Source: Anaerolineales bacterium
GTDB lineage: Bacteria > Chloroflexota > Anaerolineae > Anaerolineales > Villigracilaceae
DNA length: 64,000 nucleotides
NCBI GenBank assembly: GCA_023382595.1
Contig: JAHDWB010000001.1
Coordinates: 1,736,001 to 1,800,000, forward strand
Direction of reading: 5' to 3'
The position numbers and the translations under genes are program-made. This document shows positions 43,473 to 51,890 of the stretch, piece after piece. Under the pieces are notes generated by a model that did not search any database, had not been told where the DNA came from, and saw only the letters and a program-made list of their open reading frames with translations. The number at the start of each line of letters is the position of its first letter. Positions within the stretch are counted from its first letter, which is position 1.

Positions 43473-45515
43473 TCATCCCAAATTTGAAACGTCAACAAAA
43501 ACGTGTAGTTCCTTCGGTCCATGCACGCCGATGGTCAGAGTCATTTCGATGTCTGCGGTGCGCGAAGGTCCCGTGATGAAGACCGCATTTTTATTCTGGA
43601 TCAATGGCATCGCATCGGGCAGGGATGGCAGAATGTCTTCGGATTTCAAGACCGCGATGTGGATTTCGGGCAGCAACGACCCGAGCAACTCCTCATCCGC
43701 TTCGAGGATCGACCCCGTATCTGCCAGCCCAACCCGAGCCTTTGTTACGCCGACGGTAATTTCTGGGTCAGCGTCGTAGGTGAATGCGATGCCTGCGCTG
43801 CGCAAGAGAGTTTCATCTAGGACGTTGGGTTGCAGGTGGATTCGGTTGACGTTATTCGAGATTAGATATTCGATGATCGATTTTGTAGCGTTCTCCGTTT
43901 GGGAGACGTGACCAGAGAGGGCGGTGAGTTCGGTGGTGAATTGCTTAATTCGACTTTGGAGTGCAGGAGCTTGCTCCTGCAAGGGCTGGCTTTCAAGATT
44001 ATTTCTTCTTTTTACTTCAATTTGAGATTTCGACAGCAAGCTGTCTGACTCCAAAAATCTCTCCCGAAATGTCTTCCCCGCAAATCTTGGCAAATCTTTG
44101 CTGTAGCCCCAGCCTGTGAACGCGGGCAGACGCATCCACTGCGAGCGGGGGGAGAAGAGAAAACTTCCAAGTGAGGCAAATTTTTGGGAGAGGGCAAACA
44201 GCTTCGGCTGAGTCGCGAGGCGGGCGAATGCCTTCAAAAAAAATCTCGTTGACCACATCAATCCTGCTCCATCTTTCTTCTTTCCTCTTTCTTCATCCAC
44301 TGCTCCCGCTCTTACACGCGTGAGCAGTTTTGGCAGGTCAATATCTACGGGGCAGGCGTCTTTGCACGCGCCGCACAGGGACGAGGCTTGCGCGAGTTGG
44401 ACGTAGTTTTCGCCGAGCAAGCCAGGGGAGATGACGCTGCCAATCGGACCAGGATACGGCGCAATGGAGAGGTCTCGCCCGATGTAGGCGTGTCCGCTCA
44501 GTTCGCGGAAGACAGGGCAGGCGTTGAGGCACGCGCCGCAACGGATGCAGTAGAGCGATTCTTTGAGCGGCGAGTTGCGGAGTTTGCTGCGTCCGTTGTC
44601 GAGGATGATGATGTGGCGGGTTTGCTCAGGTTGCGGGGTGTGAAGCAGTTGGGTATAGACGGTGAGTTTTTGCCCCGTGGCGGAACGCGGCAGCAGTGAG
44701 AGCAGGAGGGCGAGGTCGTCGAGGTTGGGAGCGAGGCGTTCCATGCCCATGAGGGCGATGTGCGTTTTCGGCAGGGTGGTGACCATGCGCGCGTTGCCTT
44801 CGTTGGTGACGATGCAGACCGCGCCTGTTTCTGCCACGCCGAAGTTGACGCCGCTCATGCCGATGTCGGCGGTGAGGAAGACTTCGCGCAGAACTTTGCG
44901 GGCGGTGGCGGTGAGGGTCGGGATGTCTTCGGTGTAGGGGATGCCAAGTTTTTCGTGAAAGAGTTGCGCGACTTGTTCTTTTTTGAGATGCGCGGCGGGG
45001 GTGATGATGTGACTCGGCTTTTCCTTGCGCAATTGCACGATGTATTCGCCGAGGTCGGTTTCGACGACGTTGATGCCGTATTTTTCGAGATGATGGTTCA
45101 GTTCGATCTCTTCGCTGACCATGCTTTTGGATTTGGCGATTAAAACCTTTTCACCACGAAGGTCACTAAGGGGCACGAAGGTTTCTTGTGTTTCCCTTTG
45201 TGTACTTCGTGTCCTTTGTGGTAAATCTTTTGCGATTTGTAATACGATCTCGATGGCTTCGTTGGCATCTTTGGCGCGGTGGACGATGACGCCGTTGGCT
45301 TCGTTCTTGGCGATGAATTGGTTCAGGTATTCGTCGAGATGTTCGATCACGTCCGCGCGGATGTTGTGGGCGCGTTGACGCCGCTCGCGCCAATCGGGAA
45401 TGGACTCGAATGCGGCGGCACGTCCTTTCAGGCGGCGCTCGGAATTGGCGTCTAGCGCGGCTTGAAGAGTTTGGTTATTAATCGATTCAACGATTCTTTG
45501 ACGGAATGTACCCAT
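43473..45515 (-). CDS. Fused LutB-LutC L-lactate oxidation Fe-S protein
   Basis: LutB (iron-sulfur LUD) and LutC (LUD) of the LutABC lactate dehydrogenase complex are fused in one 680-residue protein. LutB spans about 1-490 with two 4Fe-4S motifs, CIRCGACLNACPVF around 320 and CGACKDACPVD around 375. LutC spans about 560-680 (VGVTKARVGLADTGSILEAD). ATG at 45515 matches the family start. Residues about 98-121 are an extra stretch encoded by a palindromic repeat, and the linker at about 511-518 holds another. With LutA upstream the complex should oxidise L-lactate or a related hydroxyacid to support respiration. Confidence 0.88.
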   Translation of the reverse strand: MGTFRQRIVESINNQTLQAALDANSERRLKGRAAAFESIPDWRERRQRAHNIRADVIEHLDEYLNQFIAKNEANGVIVHRAKDANEAIEIVLQIAKDLPQRTRSTQRETQETFVPLSDLRGEKVLIAKSKSMVSEEIELNHHLEKYGINVVETDLGEYIVQLRKEKPSHIITPAAHLKKEQVAQLFHEKLGIPYTEDIPTLTATARKVLREVFLTADIGMSGVNFGVAETGAVCIVTNEGNARMVTTLPKTHIALMGMERLAPNLDDLALLLSLLPRSATGQKLTVYTQLLHTPQPEQTRHIIILDNGRSKLRNSPLKESLYCIRCGACLNACPVFRELSGHAYIGRDLSIAPYPGPIGSVISPGLLGENYVQLAQASSLCGACKDACPVDIDLPKLLTRVRAGAVDEERGKKKDGAGLMWSTRFFLKAFARLATQPKLFALSQKFASLGSFLFSPRSQWMRLPAFTGWGYSKDLPRFAGKTFRERFLESDSLLSKSQIEVKRRNNLESQPLQEQAPALQSRIKQFTTELTALSGHVSQTENATKSIIEYLISNNVNRIHLQPNVLDETLLRSAGIAFTYDADPEITVGVTKARVGLADTGSILEADEELLGSLLPEIHIAVLKSEDILPSLPDAMPLIQNKNAVFITGPSRTADIEMTLTIGVHGPKELHVFVDVSNLG
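43962..43981. repeat. Palindrome inside the LutB-LutC linker
   Basis: Nine-base arms (TGCAGGAGC) with a 2-nt spacer lie in frame in the sequence coding for the interdomain linker (QPLQEQAPALQS). The low-complexity protein segment and the lack of such residues in standard LutC suggest a small mobile repeat. Near-identical palindromes are common in other genomes, from general knowledge. Confidence 0.6.
45153..45222. repeat. Imperfect inverted repeat inside lutBC
   Basis: Arms ACCACGAAGG...GGGCACGAAGG and CCTTTGTGTACTTCG...CCTTTGTGGT are about 28 bases each, with several mismatches, and face each other across a 13-base loop. This CACGAAGG/CCTTTGTG composition is that of a widespread dispersed bacterial palindrome. 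It lies in frame in the LutB part and encodes about 24 extra residues (RTRSTQRETQETFVPL) with no counterpart in normal LutB. Confidence 0.75.
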
Positions 45516-45997
45516 GATGTTTCCTGTTGAATTTTCTGCCTTGCATTTTCGTCGCCCCAGCGCATCCGTTTTTCCATCATGCCTTCGGCGGTTTCTTTGC
45601 GCATTTCGTGAATGACCCTCATCGCTTCGTCCCGCTCCATGCCGCGCCAGCGCAGCAGACCGTAGGCAACCATGCCTGTGCGGTGAATCCCAGCCGAGCA
45701 ATGGATGAACAGGGAATTGCCTTCATCCAGCAATTGCGAGAGTTGCGGCATGGCTTCAAGCAGGCGTTTATGCACGTCGCCTTCGGGGTAATTGCCATTC
45801 GGTACGGGAAGCCAAACCCATTGCAAGCCCGCGTTTTTTGTTTTGTTGCCGATCCTTTCCGCAAACTCGCTTTCTTTTAGCAGGGTCACCACATGCGTGC
45901 AACCAGACTGACGCAGGAGTTTGAAATCCCTGCCGCCGGGGCGGTGATTGAGCGCCAGCCTCCCATTGCCGACCTTGACGAAATGATATTCGCTCAT
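45452..45997 (-). CDS. Dual-specificity/tyrosine phosphatase-like protein
   Basis: This 181-residue cysteine-dependent phosphatase has the P-loop HCSAGIHRTG at 99-108 (catalytic Cys100, Arg106). An N-terminal strand region (VTLLKESEFAERIG) and the loop LPVPNGNYPEGD precede it. It is encoded between lutA and lutBC: its ATG overlaps the lutA stop by 4 bp (ATGA) and its end overlaps the lutBC start by 64 bp, so it is translated with them. The substrate (protein or phosphoinositide-like) is unknown. ATG at 45997 is chosen because upstream residues match no family. Confidence 0.82.
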   Translation of the reverse strand: MSEYHFVKVGNGRLALNHRPGGRDFKLLRQSGCTHVVTLLKESEFAERIGNKTKNAGLQWVWLPVPNGNYPEGDVHKRLLEAMPQLSQLLDEGNSLFIHCSAGIHRTGMVAYGLLRWRGMERDEAMRVIHEMRKETAEGMMEKRMRWGDENARQKIQQETSWVHSVKESLNRLITKLFKPR

Positions 45998-46719
45998 CGG
46001 TGATTGAGCACCTCTGCAATGTGGATAACGTTCCGCTTCTTTCCTAGCCGATGCAGTCCGCCCGCGATATGCATGAGACAACCCGCATCCGTCACCACCA
46101 ACGTAGGCGACTGGCTCGCTTCGAGGTTGCTGATCTTGCGCTTCAGCCACTCTGCCGAAAGTTCGGGGTGCTCGACGGACATCACGCCGCCGAAGCCGCA
46201 ACACTCGTGCGCGTCGGGTAATTCCACCAGCGTCGCACCGTGGACATTTTGCAACAAAGTACGGGGCTGTCTGTCCACATTGATGCCGCGCAGGGTGTGA
46301 CAGGATGGGTGGTAGGTGATGGTTCCATCCCATGTTGCGCCCAAGTCGGTGACACCGAGGTTATCTACCAAATATTCAGTGAATTCGAAAACTCGTTTGC
46401 CAAACTTCTCTGCACGCGGATACCACTCTGCATCGCCTTCAAATAATTCCAAGTAGTTGTGTCGAAAATGATGAGCGCACGAGCCGGATGGCGTGACGAT
46501 ATCCCCGCTTGTTTTTTCAAAGACTCTTATCGTGTGTTCCGCGATGGCTCTTGCATCCCTGCGCAGACCGGCGTTGAACTGCGGCTGTCCACAGCAGGTT
46601 TGGTCGGATGCAAATTCCACATCCATGCCGAGGCGTTGGAGAATGCTTACGACCGCCTCACCAGTTTGCGGGAAGAATGAATCGGTCAGGCAGGTGATGA
46701 AGAGTTGAATGGCGGGCAT
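45994..46719 (-). CDS. lutA: LutA-type Cys-rich (CCG) oxidoreductase subunit
   Basis: This 241-residue protein has two CCG domains: TCCGQPQFNAG around 41, SGSCAHHFRH around 78, HPSCHTLRG around 137 and HECCGFGG around 172. The tandem domains bind non-cubane 4Fe-4S clusters and match LutA of the L-lactate oxidation complex. It is the first gene of the operon with the phosphatase and the fused LutBC. It works in the cytosol and passes electrons toward the respiratory chain. Confidence 0.92.
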   Translation of the reverse strand: MPAIQLFITCLTDSFFPQTGEAVVSILQRLGMDVEFASDQTCCGQPQFNAGLRRDARAIAEHTIRVFEKTSGDIVTPSGSCAHHFRHNYLELFEGDAEWYPRAEKFGKRVFEFTEYLVDNLGVTDLGATWDGTITYHPSCHTLRGINVDRQPRTLLQNVHGATLVELPDAHECCGFGGVMSVEHPELSAEWLKRKISNLEASQSPTLVVTDAGCLMHIAGGLHRLGKKRNVIHIAEVLNHR

Positions 46720-46783
46720 GCGTCAATTATACGCTTGATGCGGAAGCGGCTTACGGTCAAAAATCCGGTTATACTTTTTGATC

Positions 46784-47287
46784 ATGTTCAAACCCCTGAG
46801 GCATATCCTTGCCATTTTCCTGCTTCCTGTTATTGTGGTCATTGTCATACCCATCTGGTTGTTCAATGCCTTCGCGGAGTACGATACCCGCTGGATCGGG
46901 ATGTCGTGGGTGGGTTTGATAGCAGGCGCCCTGTTCGTATGGATCGGGCTGATGCTCTTCACCTGGTGCGTGAATCTGTTCGCCATCGTCGGGCAGGGGA
47001 CTCTGGCTCCATGGGACCCGACGCAGAAGCTGGTGGTTGTTGGTCCGTATCGGCATGTCCGCAACCCGATGATCAGCAGTGTGGCGATGATGTTGATCGG
47101 TCAGGCGTTGTTCTGGGGATCGTGGGTGATCGCGCTCTGGGCGGGGATATTCATCCTGATCAACCACATCTATTTCATTTTTTCGGAAGAACCGGGCTTG
47201 GAAAAAAGATTCGGGGAAAGCTATCTTGAGTACAAAGCCAGTGTTCCAAGATGGATCCCGCGCTTAAAAACGAACACGAGCGGATGA
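46784..47287 (+). CDS. Isoprenylcysteine methyltransferase-like membrane protein
   Basis: The 167-residue protein has four hydrophobic segments and the PEMT/ICMT signature VVVGPYRHVRNPMISSVAMM, then EEPGLEKRFGESYLEYKASV with the catalytic-side GE-x-Y. Such proteins methylate small or lipid substrates using SAM; the substrate is not known. ATG at 46784 is used; a TTG 2 codons earlier is possible. It diverges from the lut operon. Confidence 0.82.
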   Translation: MFKPLRHILAIFLLPVIVVIVIPIWLFNAFAEYDTRWIGMSWVGLIAGALFVWIGLMLFTWCVNLFAIVGQGTLAPWDPTQKLVVVGPYRHVRNPMISSVAMMLIGQALFWGSWVIALWAGIFILINHIYFIFSEEPGLEKRFGESYLEYKASVPRWIPRLKTNTSG

Positions 47288-47297
47288 ACCGCCCGTG
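47275..47297. terminator. Hairpin between convergent genes
   Basis: CACGAGCGG and CCGCCCGTG pair in 8 of 9 positions around ATGAA, overlapping the end of the methyltransferase-like gene. It may terminate transcription in both directions. Confidence 0.4.
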
Positions 47298-47310
47298 CTT
47301 ATCTGTAGTT

Positions 47311-48195
47311 CTACACTTCAACCCATTCCATATCCTTCACAAGCGGGAAGCGGTGTTCCACGCCATATTGATTCCAAGCGAACTTGAAACAACTTTGCGC
47401 TGAAACCTCGGGGAGAATATCTTCGCCAACGCCATTTTTGATGAAAAAGGCGTTCCAGCCGCCGTTATTACAGCCGACCAGACGGTATCCCTTTTCCCTG
47501 CCAAGTTTGATAAACGCCTGAAGCGACGCGCCGCAATAATTTTTATTTTCTTTGTTGACCGGGTAATCGTCTGCATTAAATTTTTGATCATAGGGAACGG
47601 TCCATGCCCGATCGGGACCAAGCAGGTCTTGATATTCCAACAGGACAACACGGGGCTGGATGACATCCAATGCCTTCCAGACCCAGTAATCCATGCCGTC
47701 AATATCCAGACAGAACAGGTCAAGCTCACCATCATATTTGCTATCTTTTATCAGATCGTTGATATTTTCTGCGTTTACCAGGGTGGAGATCAATGTGGGG
47801 GAAGATAGATGTGTATCTTCCAATGTGTTATAGAACTCTCTGGCGTGCTCAATACTTTTGGTGTCCCCATCCACGAGAAACCCGTTAAACCCGTGATTGA
47901 TGATCAAATTGGCAACACTGCTCCCCCGTACGCTTCCTGCGCCGATATCCACGCATTTCCTGTTTGTCATTCCGATGACCGAGAAAATATAGAGCAATAT
48001 GCCATCTTCATGCGTTATTGAATAGGTATTGAAGCCTACATCTTCGAAGTCCAACTTTATCTTTTGCGCTGCTGTCTCCCTGTACTTTAACTGCAAAAGG
48101 ATCTGGTTCTGACGGTTACTGGCCATATTGTATATGGTGGGAGTTAAAAGTTTTCCAGCTATCTTTTGAAGGCTGCGGATGAGAAATCGTTTCAT
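47311..48195 (-). CDS. SAM-dependent methyltransferase-like protein
   Basis: The 294-residue protein contains a Rossmann motif I (KCVDIGAGSVRGSSVANLII, residues about 79-98) with the acidic VDGD following, and the LDLFCLDIDGMDYWVWKALD segment, as in FkbM-type methyltransferases. An N-terminal amphipathic region precedes it. RBS GGAGG lies 5 nt before ATG. The target sugar or natural product is unknown. It lies between leuS and the ICMT-like gene. Confidence 0.7.
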   Translation of the reverse strand: MKRFLIRSLQKIAGKLLTPTIYNMASNRQNQILLQLKYRETAAQKIKLDFEDVGFNTYSITHEDGILLYIFSVIGMTNRKCVDIGAGSVRGSSVANLIINHGFNGFLVDGDTKSIEHAREFYNTLEDTHLSSPTLISTLVNAENINDLIKDSKYDGELDLFCLDIDGMDYWVWKALDVIQPRVVLLEYQDLLGPDRAWTVPYDQKFNADDYPVNKENKNYCGASLQAFIKLGREKGYRLVGCNNGGWNAFFIKNGVGEDILPEVSAQSCFKFAWNQYGVEHRFPLVKDMEWVEV

Positions 48196-48272
48196 TTTTC
48201 CTCCATATGCTCTAAAAAGCCTGTTGAAAAAATAGTATTACTTTTCCATATGTATTTCAAGTGCCAAAATGC

Positions 48273-48308
48273 AAAAATCCCTGGGAGGATGATCTCCCAG
48301 GGATTTTT
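48273..48308 (-). terminator. leuS terminator
   Basis: A 15-bp perfect stem (AAAAATCCCTGGGAG) with a 6-nt loop follows leuS on the minus strand and ends in TTTTTGC. Confidence 0.88.
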
Positions 48309-48325
48309 ATAGGAACACAGAATAT

Positions 48326-51007
48326 CTATACGACCAAACTCACCAACCGTCCTTTTGCCACGATAACCTTCTTCGGCTCCTTGCCTTCCAGATATTTCTG
48401 GACGGTTTCAGATGCCAGCGCGGCGGACTTGATCGTCTCTTCGTCCGCATCGGCAGGGACCGTGATCCTGTCCCGCACCTTGCCGTTGATCTGCACCGGA
48501 AGTTCGATCACATCCTCTTTCGCGGCGGATTCGTCCACTTGGGACCACGGTTGTTGATGGATCGAATAAGGCTTGCTCAGTTGATTTGTCCACAGTTCTT
48601 CGGCGATGTGGGGCGCAATGGGAGCCAGCATCTTCAGGTAGATTTCAGTCGTTTCGTTCCATTCGGGACTTCCAGCCGCGCCGGCTTCACGCGCCTTGTA
48701 CATGTCGTTCAGCAGTTCCATCAGCGACGAGATGATGGTGTTGAAATCGAAATTTTCGAAATCATTTGTCACTTTGCGCAGGGTCTGGTGGACGCGTCGG
48801 CGCAGAGTCTGTTTGGTTTCGGCAGAGGCAGACCCGGGTGAGTCTGAAGCATCAGTGAACAGCGTCCAGATGCGGCGCATCCAGCGGGCGGTCCCTTCGA
48901 TACCTTGCGAGTCCCACGGTGCGCCCATCTCCCAGCGTGCGAAGAACATCAGATAAGCGCGCACGGTGTCCGCGCCGTAGCGGTCCACCAGTTTGTCGGG
49001 CGCGACCACGTTGCCCTTGCTCTTCGACATTTTGCTGTTGTCTTCCGCCAGCACCATGCCCTGGTTGCGCAACTGCGTCATCGGCTCATTGCCTTCGGTG
49101 ATGCCCAGATCGCGCAACGCCTTGTGGAAGAAGCGCGTGTAGAGCAGATGCATAGTGGCGTGTTCGATGCCGCCCGTGTAGGTGTCAACGGGCATCCAAT
49201 AGTTGTATTCGGCTTCGTCGAACGGACCTTTGTCATACTTTGGCGACAGGTAACGCAGGTGATACCACGATGAGCACATGAACGTATCCATCGTGTCGGT
49301 CTCGCGCTCGGCGGGTCCGCCGCAGATCGGGCAGGTGGTGTCTTTCCAAGTCGGGTGCAGTTTCAGCGGGCTTTCACCCGTCGGCTTCCACTCTACGTCT
49401 TCGGGCAGGGTCACGGGCAGTTGATCGTCAGGGACAGGATTCCAGCCATGCACATCGCAACGGATCATCGGAATCGGCGCCCCCCAATAGCGCTGACGGC
49501 TGATCAGCCAATCGCGGTAACGATAATTGACCGACTCTTTACCGAAGCCTTTTTCCTCCAGCCAGTCGATGACGGCGCTGATGCCGGGATTCTTGCGTCC
49601 CTTCTCGGTGTTGACCTTCGTGCCGTTGAATTGATCGGAGTTGACCATGACGCCTTCGCCGATATACGCGGCTTGTAAGGGCGACTCCTGCGTCACCTCT
49701 GCCTCGCCTTCGGGCTTGATCACGTCGACAATGGGCAGGTCATACTTTTTGGCGAATTCGAAGTCGCGTTCATCGTGTGCAGGGACCGCCATGATCGCGC
49801 CCGTGCCATAGGACATCAAGACATAGTCCGCGATCCAGATCGGGATGCGCTCGTTGTTGACCGGGTTGATGGCGTACCCGCCGGTGAACACGCCGGTCTT
49901 TTCCTTGTCCACGGCTTCACGCTCGATGTCGGATTGACGCGCGGCTTGCATTTTGTAATCTTCGACGGCTTGCTTCTGCTCAGGCGTGGTGACCTTATCC
50001 ACCAGCGGATGCTCCGGTGCGAAGACCATGAAGGTCGCGCCCCACAGCGTGTCGGGACGGGTGGTGAAGATTTCGATGTCATCACCAGCTTCCGTTTTGA
50101 AAATGACCGAAGCGCCTTCGCTCCGTCCGATCCAATTCGTCTGCAAGACCTTGACGCGCTCGGGCCAGTCTATTTCATCGAAACGCAGCAGTTCATCGGC
50201 GTATTTCGTGGCTTTGAAGAACCACTGCTCCAACGCCTTCTTGATGACCGGCGTGCCGCAGCGTTCACAGACGCGGTTCTCGCCCCAGACCTGTTCGCGA
50301 GCTAATGTGGTATTGCAGTTCGGGCAGAAATCCACGGGCGACATCTTGCGATATGCCAGCCCCGCCTTGTACAACTGGATGAAGAACCACTCCGTCCATT
50401 TGTAATAGGATGGGTCGGCGGAAACCGCTTCACGCTCCCAATCGAACATCGTGCCCATGGAGCGCATCTGTTTGCGCATCCGCTCGATGTTCGCGAATGT
50501 GCGCTTCATCGGGTGGATGCCGTCTTTGATGGCGGCGTTCTCCGCATTCAAGCCGAACGCGTCGAAGCCCATCGGGAACAGGACGTTGAATCCCTTCATG
50601 CGCATGTAGCGCGCCCGCGAATCGGGCGGGATCATCGCATACCAATGACCGATGTGGAGGTCACCGCTGGGATACGGCAGCATGGTCAAGGCATAGTGCT
50701 TGGGTTTGCTGTTGTCAATGACGGAGCGGTACAGCCCGTCCGCCTCCCATTTTTCCTGCCATTTCTTTTCGAACACCTGCGGATTGAAGGATTTATCTTT
50801 TGTGTGTTTTTCAGTATTTGTCATGGACTGGATCGCCTTTGGTTTCTTCTCGACAGGAACGACGGCTTTCGATTTTTCGGTCACAGGTGTGATGGCGGAC
50901 TCGGGCGCAGGGATGATCGCCTTTGAACCAGCGGGTTTCTTCGCCTTGCCTGCCGTCGTTTTGACGGGTTTCTTTTTTTCTTCTTCTTTCTTTTTTGCAG
51001 CAGCCAT
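48326..51007 (-). CDS. leuS: Leucyl-tRNA synthetase
   Basis: Class I synthetase of 893 aa. The catalytic HIGH loop is LPYPSGDLHIGHWYAM around 116 and KMSKS (KMSKSKGNVV) lies around 657. The editing domain is marked by TTRPDTLWGATF and GTGAIMAVPAHDERD. Residues 1-65 are a Lys/Pro/Ala-rich extension (KKKEEEKKKPVKTTAGKAKK) absent from standard LeuRS. An alternative ATG at 50824 (MTNTEKHTKD) removes it, but the start at 51007 has an AGAGG site. A T-box leader and a small ORF lie upstream. Confidence 0.95.
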   Translation of the reverse strand: MAAAKKKEEEKKKPVKTTAGKAKKPAGSKAIIPAPESAITPVTEKSKAVVPVEKKPKAIQSMTNTEKHTKDKSFNPQVFEKKWQEKWEADGLYRSVIDNSKPKHYALTMLPYPSGDLHIGHWYAMIPPDSRARYMRMKGFNVLFPMGFDAFGLNAENAAIKDGIHPMKRTFANIERMRKQMRSMGTMFDWEREAVSADPSYYKWTEWFFIQLYKAGLAYRKMSPVDFCPNCNTTLAREQVWGENRVCERCGTPVIKKALEQWFFKATKYADELLRFDEIDWPERVKVLQTNWIGRSEGASVIFKTEAGDDIEIFTTRPDTLWGATFMVFAPEHPLVDKVTTPEQKQAVEDYKMQAARQSDIEREAVDKEKTGVFTGGYAINPVNNERIPIWIADYVLMSYGTGAIMAVPAHDERDFEFAKKYDLPIVDVIKPEGEAEVTQESPLQAAYIGEGVMVNSDQFNGTKVNTEKGRKNPGISAVIDWLEEKGFGKESVNYRYRDWLISRQRYWGAPIPMIRCDVHGWNPVPDDQLPVTLPEDVEWKPTGESPLKLHPTWKDTTCPICGGPAERETDTMDTFMCSSWYHLRYLSPKYDKGPFDEAEYNYWMPVDTYTGGIEHATMHLLYTRFFHKALRDLGITEGNEPMTQLRNQGMVLAEDNSKMSKSKGNVVAPDKLVDRYGADTVRAYLMFFARWEMGAPWDSQGIEGTARWMRRIWTLFTDASDSPGSASAETKQTLRRRVHQTLRKVTNDFENFDFNTIISSLMELLNDMYKAREAGAAGSPEWNETTEIYLKMLAPIAPHIAEELWTNQLSKPYSIHQQPWSQVDESAAKEDVIELPVQINGKVRDRITVPADADEETIKSAALASETVQKYLEGKEPKKVIVAKGRLVSLVV

Positions 51008-51058
51008 TCTTACCTCTTGTAAGTTTCAATTATCAGGTTTCAAGTATCAGGTGAATGT

Positions 51059-51139
51059 TCACCTTAAACAGTTCGGAGAATCAAATAGAAGACCCGCAAG
51101 CAAGGGACCCTGTTTCCAAAAAATTCTTTTGATGTTCAT
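51059..51139 (-). CDS. Short leader ORF upstream of leuS
   Basis: This 26-codon frame starts with a near-perfect Shine-Dalgarno (AAAGGAGGCTCGC before ATG) and ends 51 bp before the leuS start. The peptide (MNIKRIFWKQGPLLAGLLF, then DSPNCLR) has five leucines in 26 residues. It lies after the T-box terminator, so it is translated only when read-through occurs. It may be a leader peptide or chance. Confidence 0.45.
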   Translation of the reverse strand: MNIKRIFWKQGPLLAGLLFDSPNCLR

Positions 51140-51218
51140 GCGAGCCTCCTTTCGAAATCGGACGCTGGACGATTGACCAGAGACCATATTCATCGTCTAC
51201 GGTTCACTGTCCAGAAAA

Positions 51219-51535
51219 CAAAAAATCCCTCATCCACATCAGGGACGAAGGACGCATAGCGCTCCGCGGTACCACCCGGTTTACGTTTTCAAGTTGGAAC
51301 GTTCAAACGTTTCAACGTTCAAACCTGCAAACGTCACTTTGATCGCTGTAACGGGCATCCCCGGTGTTGACTACCTGCGGCGCTTGTCCGCGTTCACCAA
51401 CACAGTCTCTCTTGCGAGGAACAGGCGAGTTCGGTCTTGCTGACCGGCATTCCCGTTCGATGCCGTTGCTGGGCTTCCACCTCACTCTCCCAGCTCGCTG
51501 ACGGGATGACCTACTACTCCTGCCTTGACTTTTAC
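51219..51535 (-). promoter_or_regulatory. T-box leader of leuS
   Basis: The minus strand shows the conserved T-box GGGTGGTACCGCG (51265-51277), which pairs with uncharged tRNA ends. It is followed by a terminator with a TTTTTT tract (near 51220-51246, TCCCT...AGGGA). The upstream Stem I has GCGAGCTGGGAGAGTGAGG at its start. The specifier loop has GAACTCG, giving the Leu codon CTC (51429-51427). Uncharged leucine tRNA should therefore favour antitermination and leuS expression. Confidence 0.88.
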
Positions 51536-51538
51536 TTC

Positions 51539-51557
51539 GGGCGGGATAACCCCGCCC
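51539..51557 (-). terminator. Hairpin between tRNA-Ala and the T-box
   Basis: GGGCGGG and CCCGCCC pair around ATAAC directly after tRNA-Ala(GGC). With no T-run its role as a terminator is weak; it may separate tRNA transcription from the leuS leader. Confidence 0.45.
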
Positions 51558-51569
51558 CTATAATTTTGG

Positions 51570-51642
51570 TGGACCCAGAGGGATTCGAACCCTCGACCTT
51601 CTCAATGCCATTGAGACGCGCTCCCAACTGCGCTATGGGCCC
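51570..51642 (-). tRNA. tRNA-Ala(GGC)
   Basis: On the minus strand: acceptor GGGCCCA/TGGGTCC, D-stem GCGC/GCGC, anticodon stem TCTCA/TGAGA with loop ATGGCAT (anticodon GGC), T-stem GAGGG/CCCTC, discriminator A. CCA is encoded directly after it. Confidence 0.94.
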
Positions 51643-51658
51643 CGATGAATTGAACAGG

Positions 51659-51731
51659 TGGACCTGAGGGGATTCGAACCCCTGACCTCCTCAGTGCGAT
51701 TGAGGCGCGCTCCCAACTGCGCTACAGGCCC
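51659..51731 (-). tRNA. tRNA-Ala(CGC)
   Basis: On the minus strand: acceptor GGGCCTG/CAGGTCC, D-stem GCGC/GCGC, anticodon stem CCTCA/TGAGG with loop ATCGCAC (anticodon CGC), T-stem AGGGG/CCCCT, discriminator A. CC but not CCA follows. The two tRNA-Ala genes are 16 bp apart and probably co-transcribed. Confidence 0.94.
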
Positions 51732-51890
51732 AAGTTCAAAGGCGAACGCTATTCTACCTGAGGCGATGGGGAATGTCAATGAAGAATGAGGCAGGTCGGA
51801 TTACCTGTCATTTCTCACTTGACCCATCCTTCCTGCGGGTCTAAAATGAAATGGTCTGACAAATCAACTACCTCTCAAAAGGAGAACATA

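Noticed and set aside
43039-43779. Frame across the tRNA-Glu and its repeats
   Set aside because: It runs through the tRNA, the 84-bp repeats and the end of lutBC, so its repeated peptide comes from the DNA repeat.
45515-45701. Upstream extension of the LutBC protein
   Set aside because: The extra 62 residues are out-of-frame coding of the phosphatase gene and match nothing in LutB.
46705-47229. Alternative frame at the ICMT-like gene
   Set aside because: It overlaps the real membrane protein frame at 46784-47287 and its product is hydrophilic with no motif.
51732-51890. Glycine riboswitch before glyA-gcvT
   Set aside because: The 159-bp leader lacks the conserved glycine aptamer elements.
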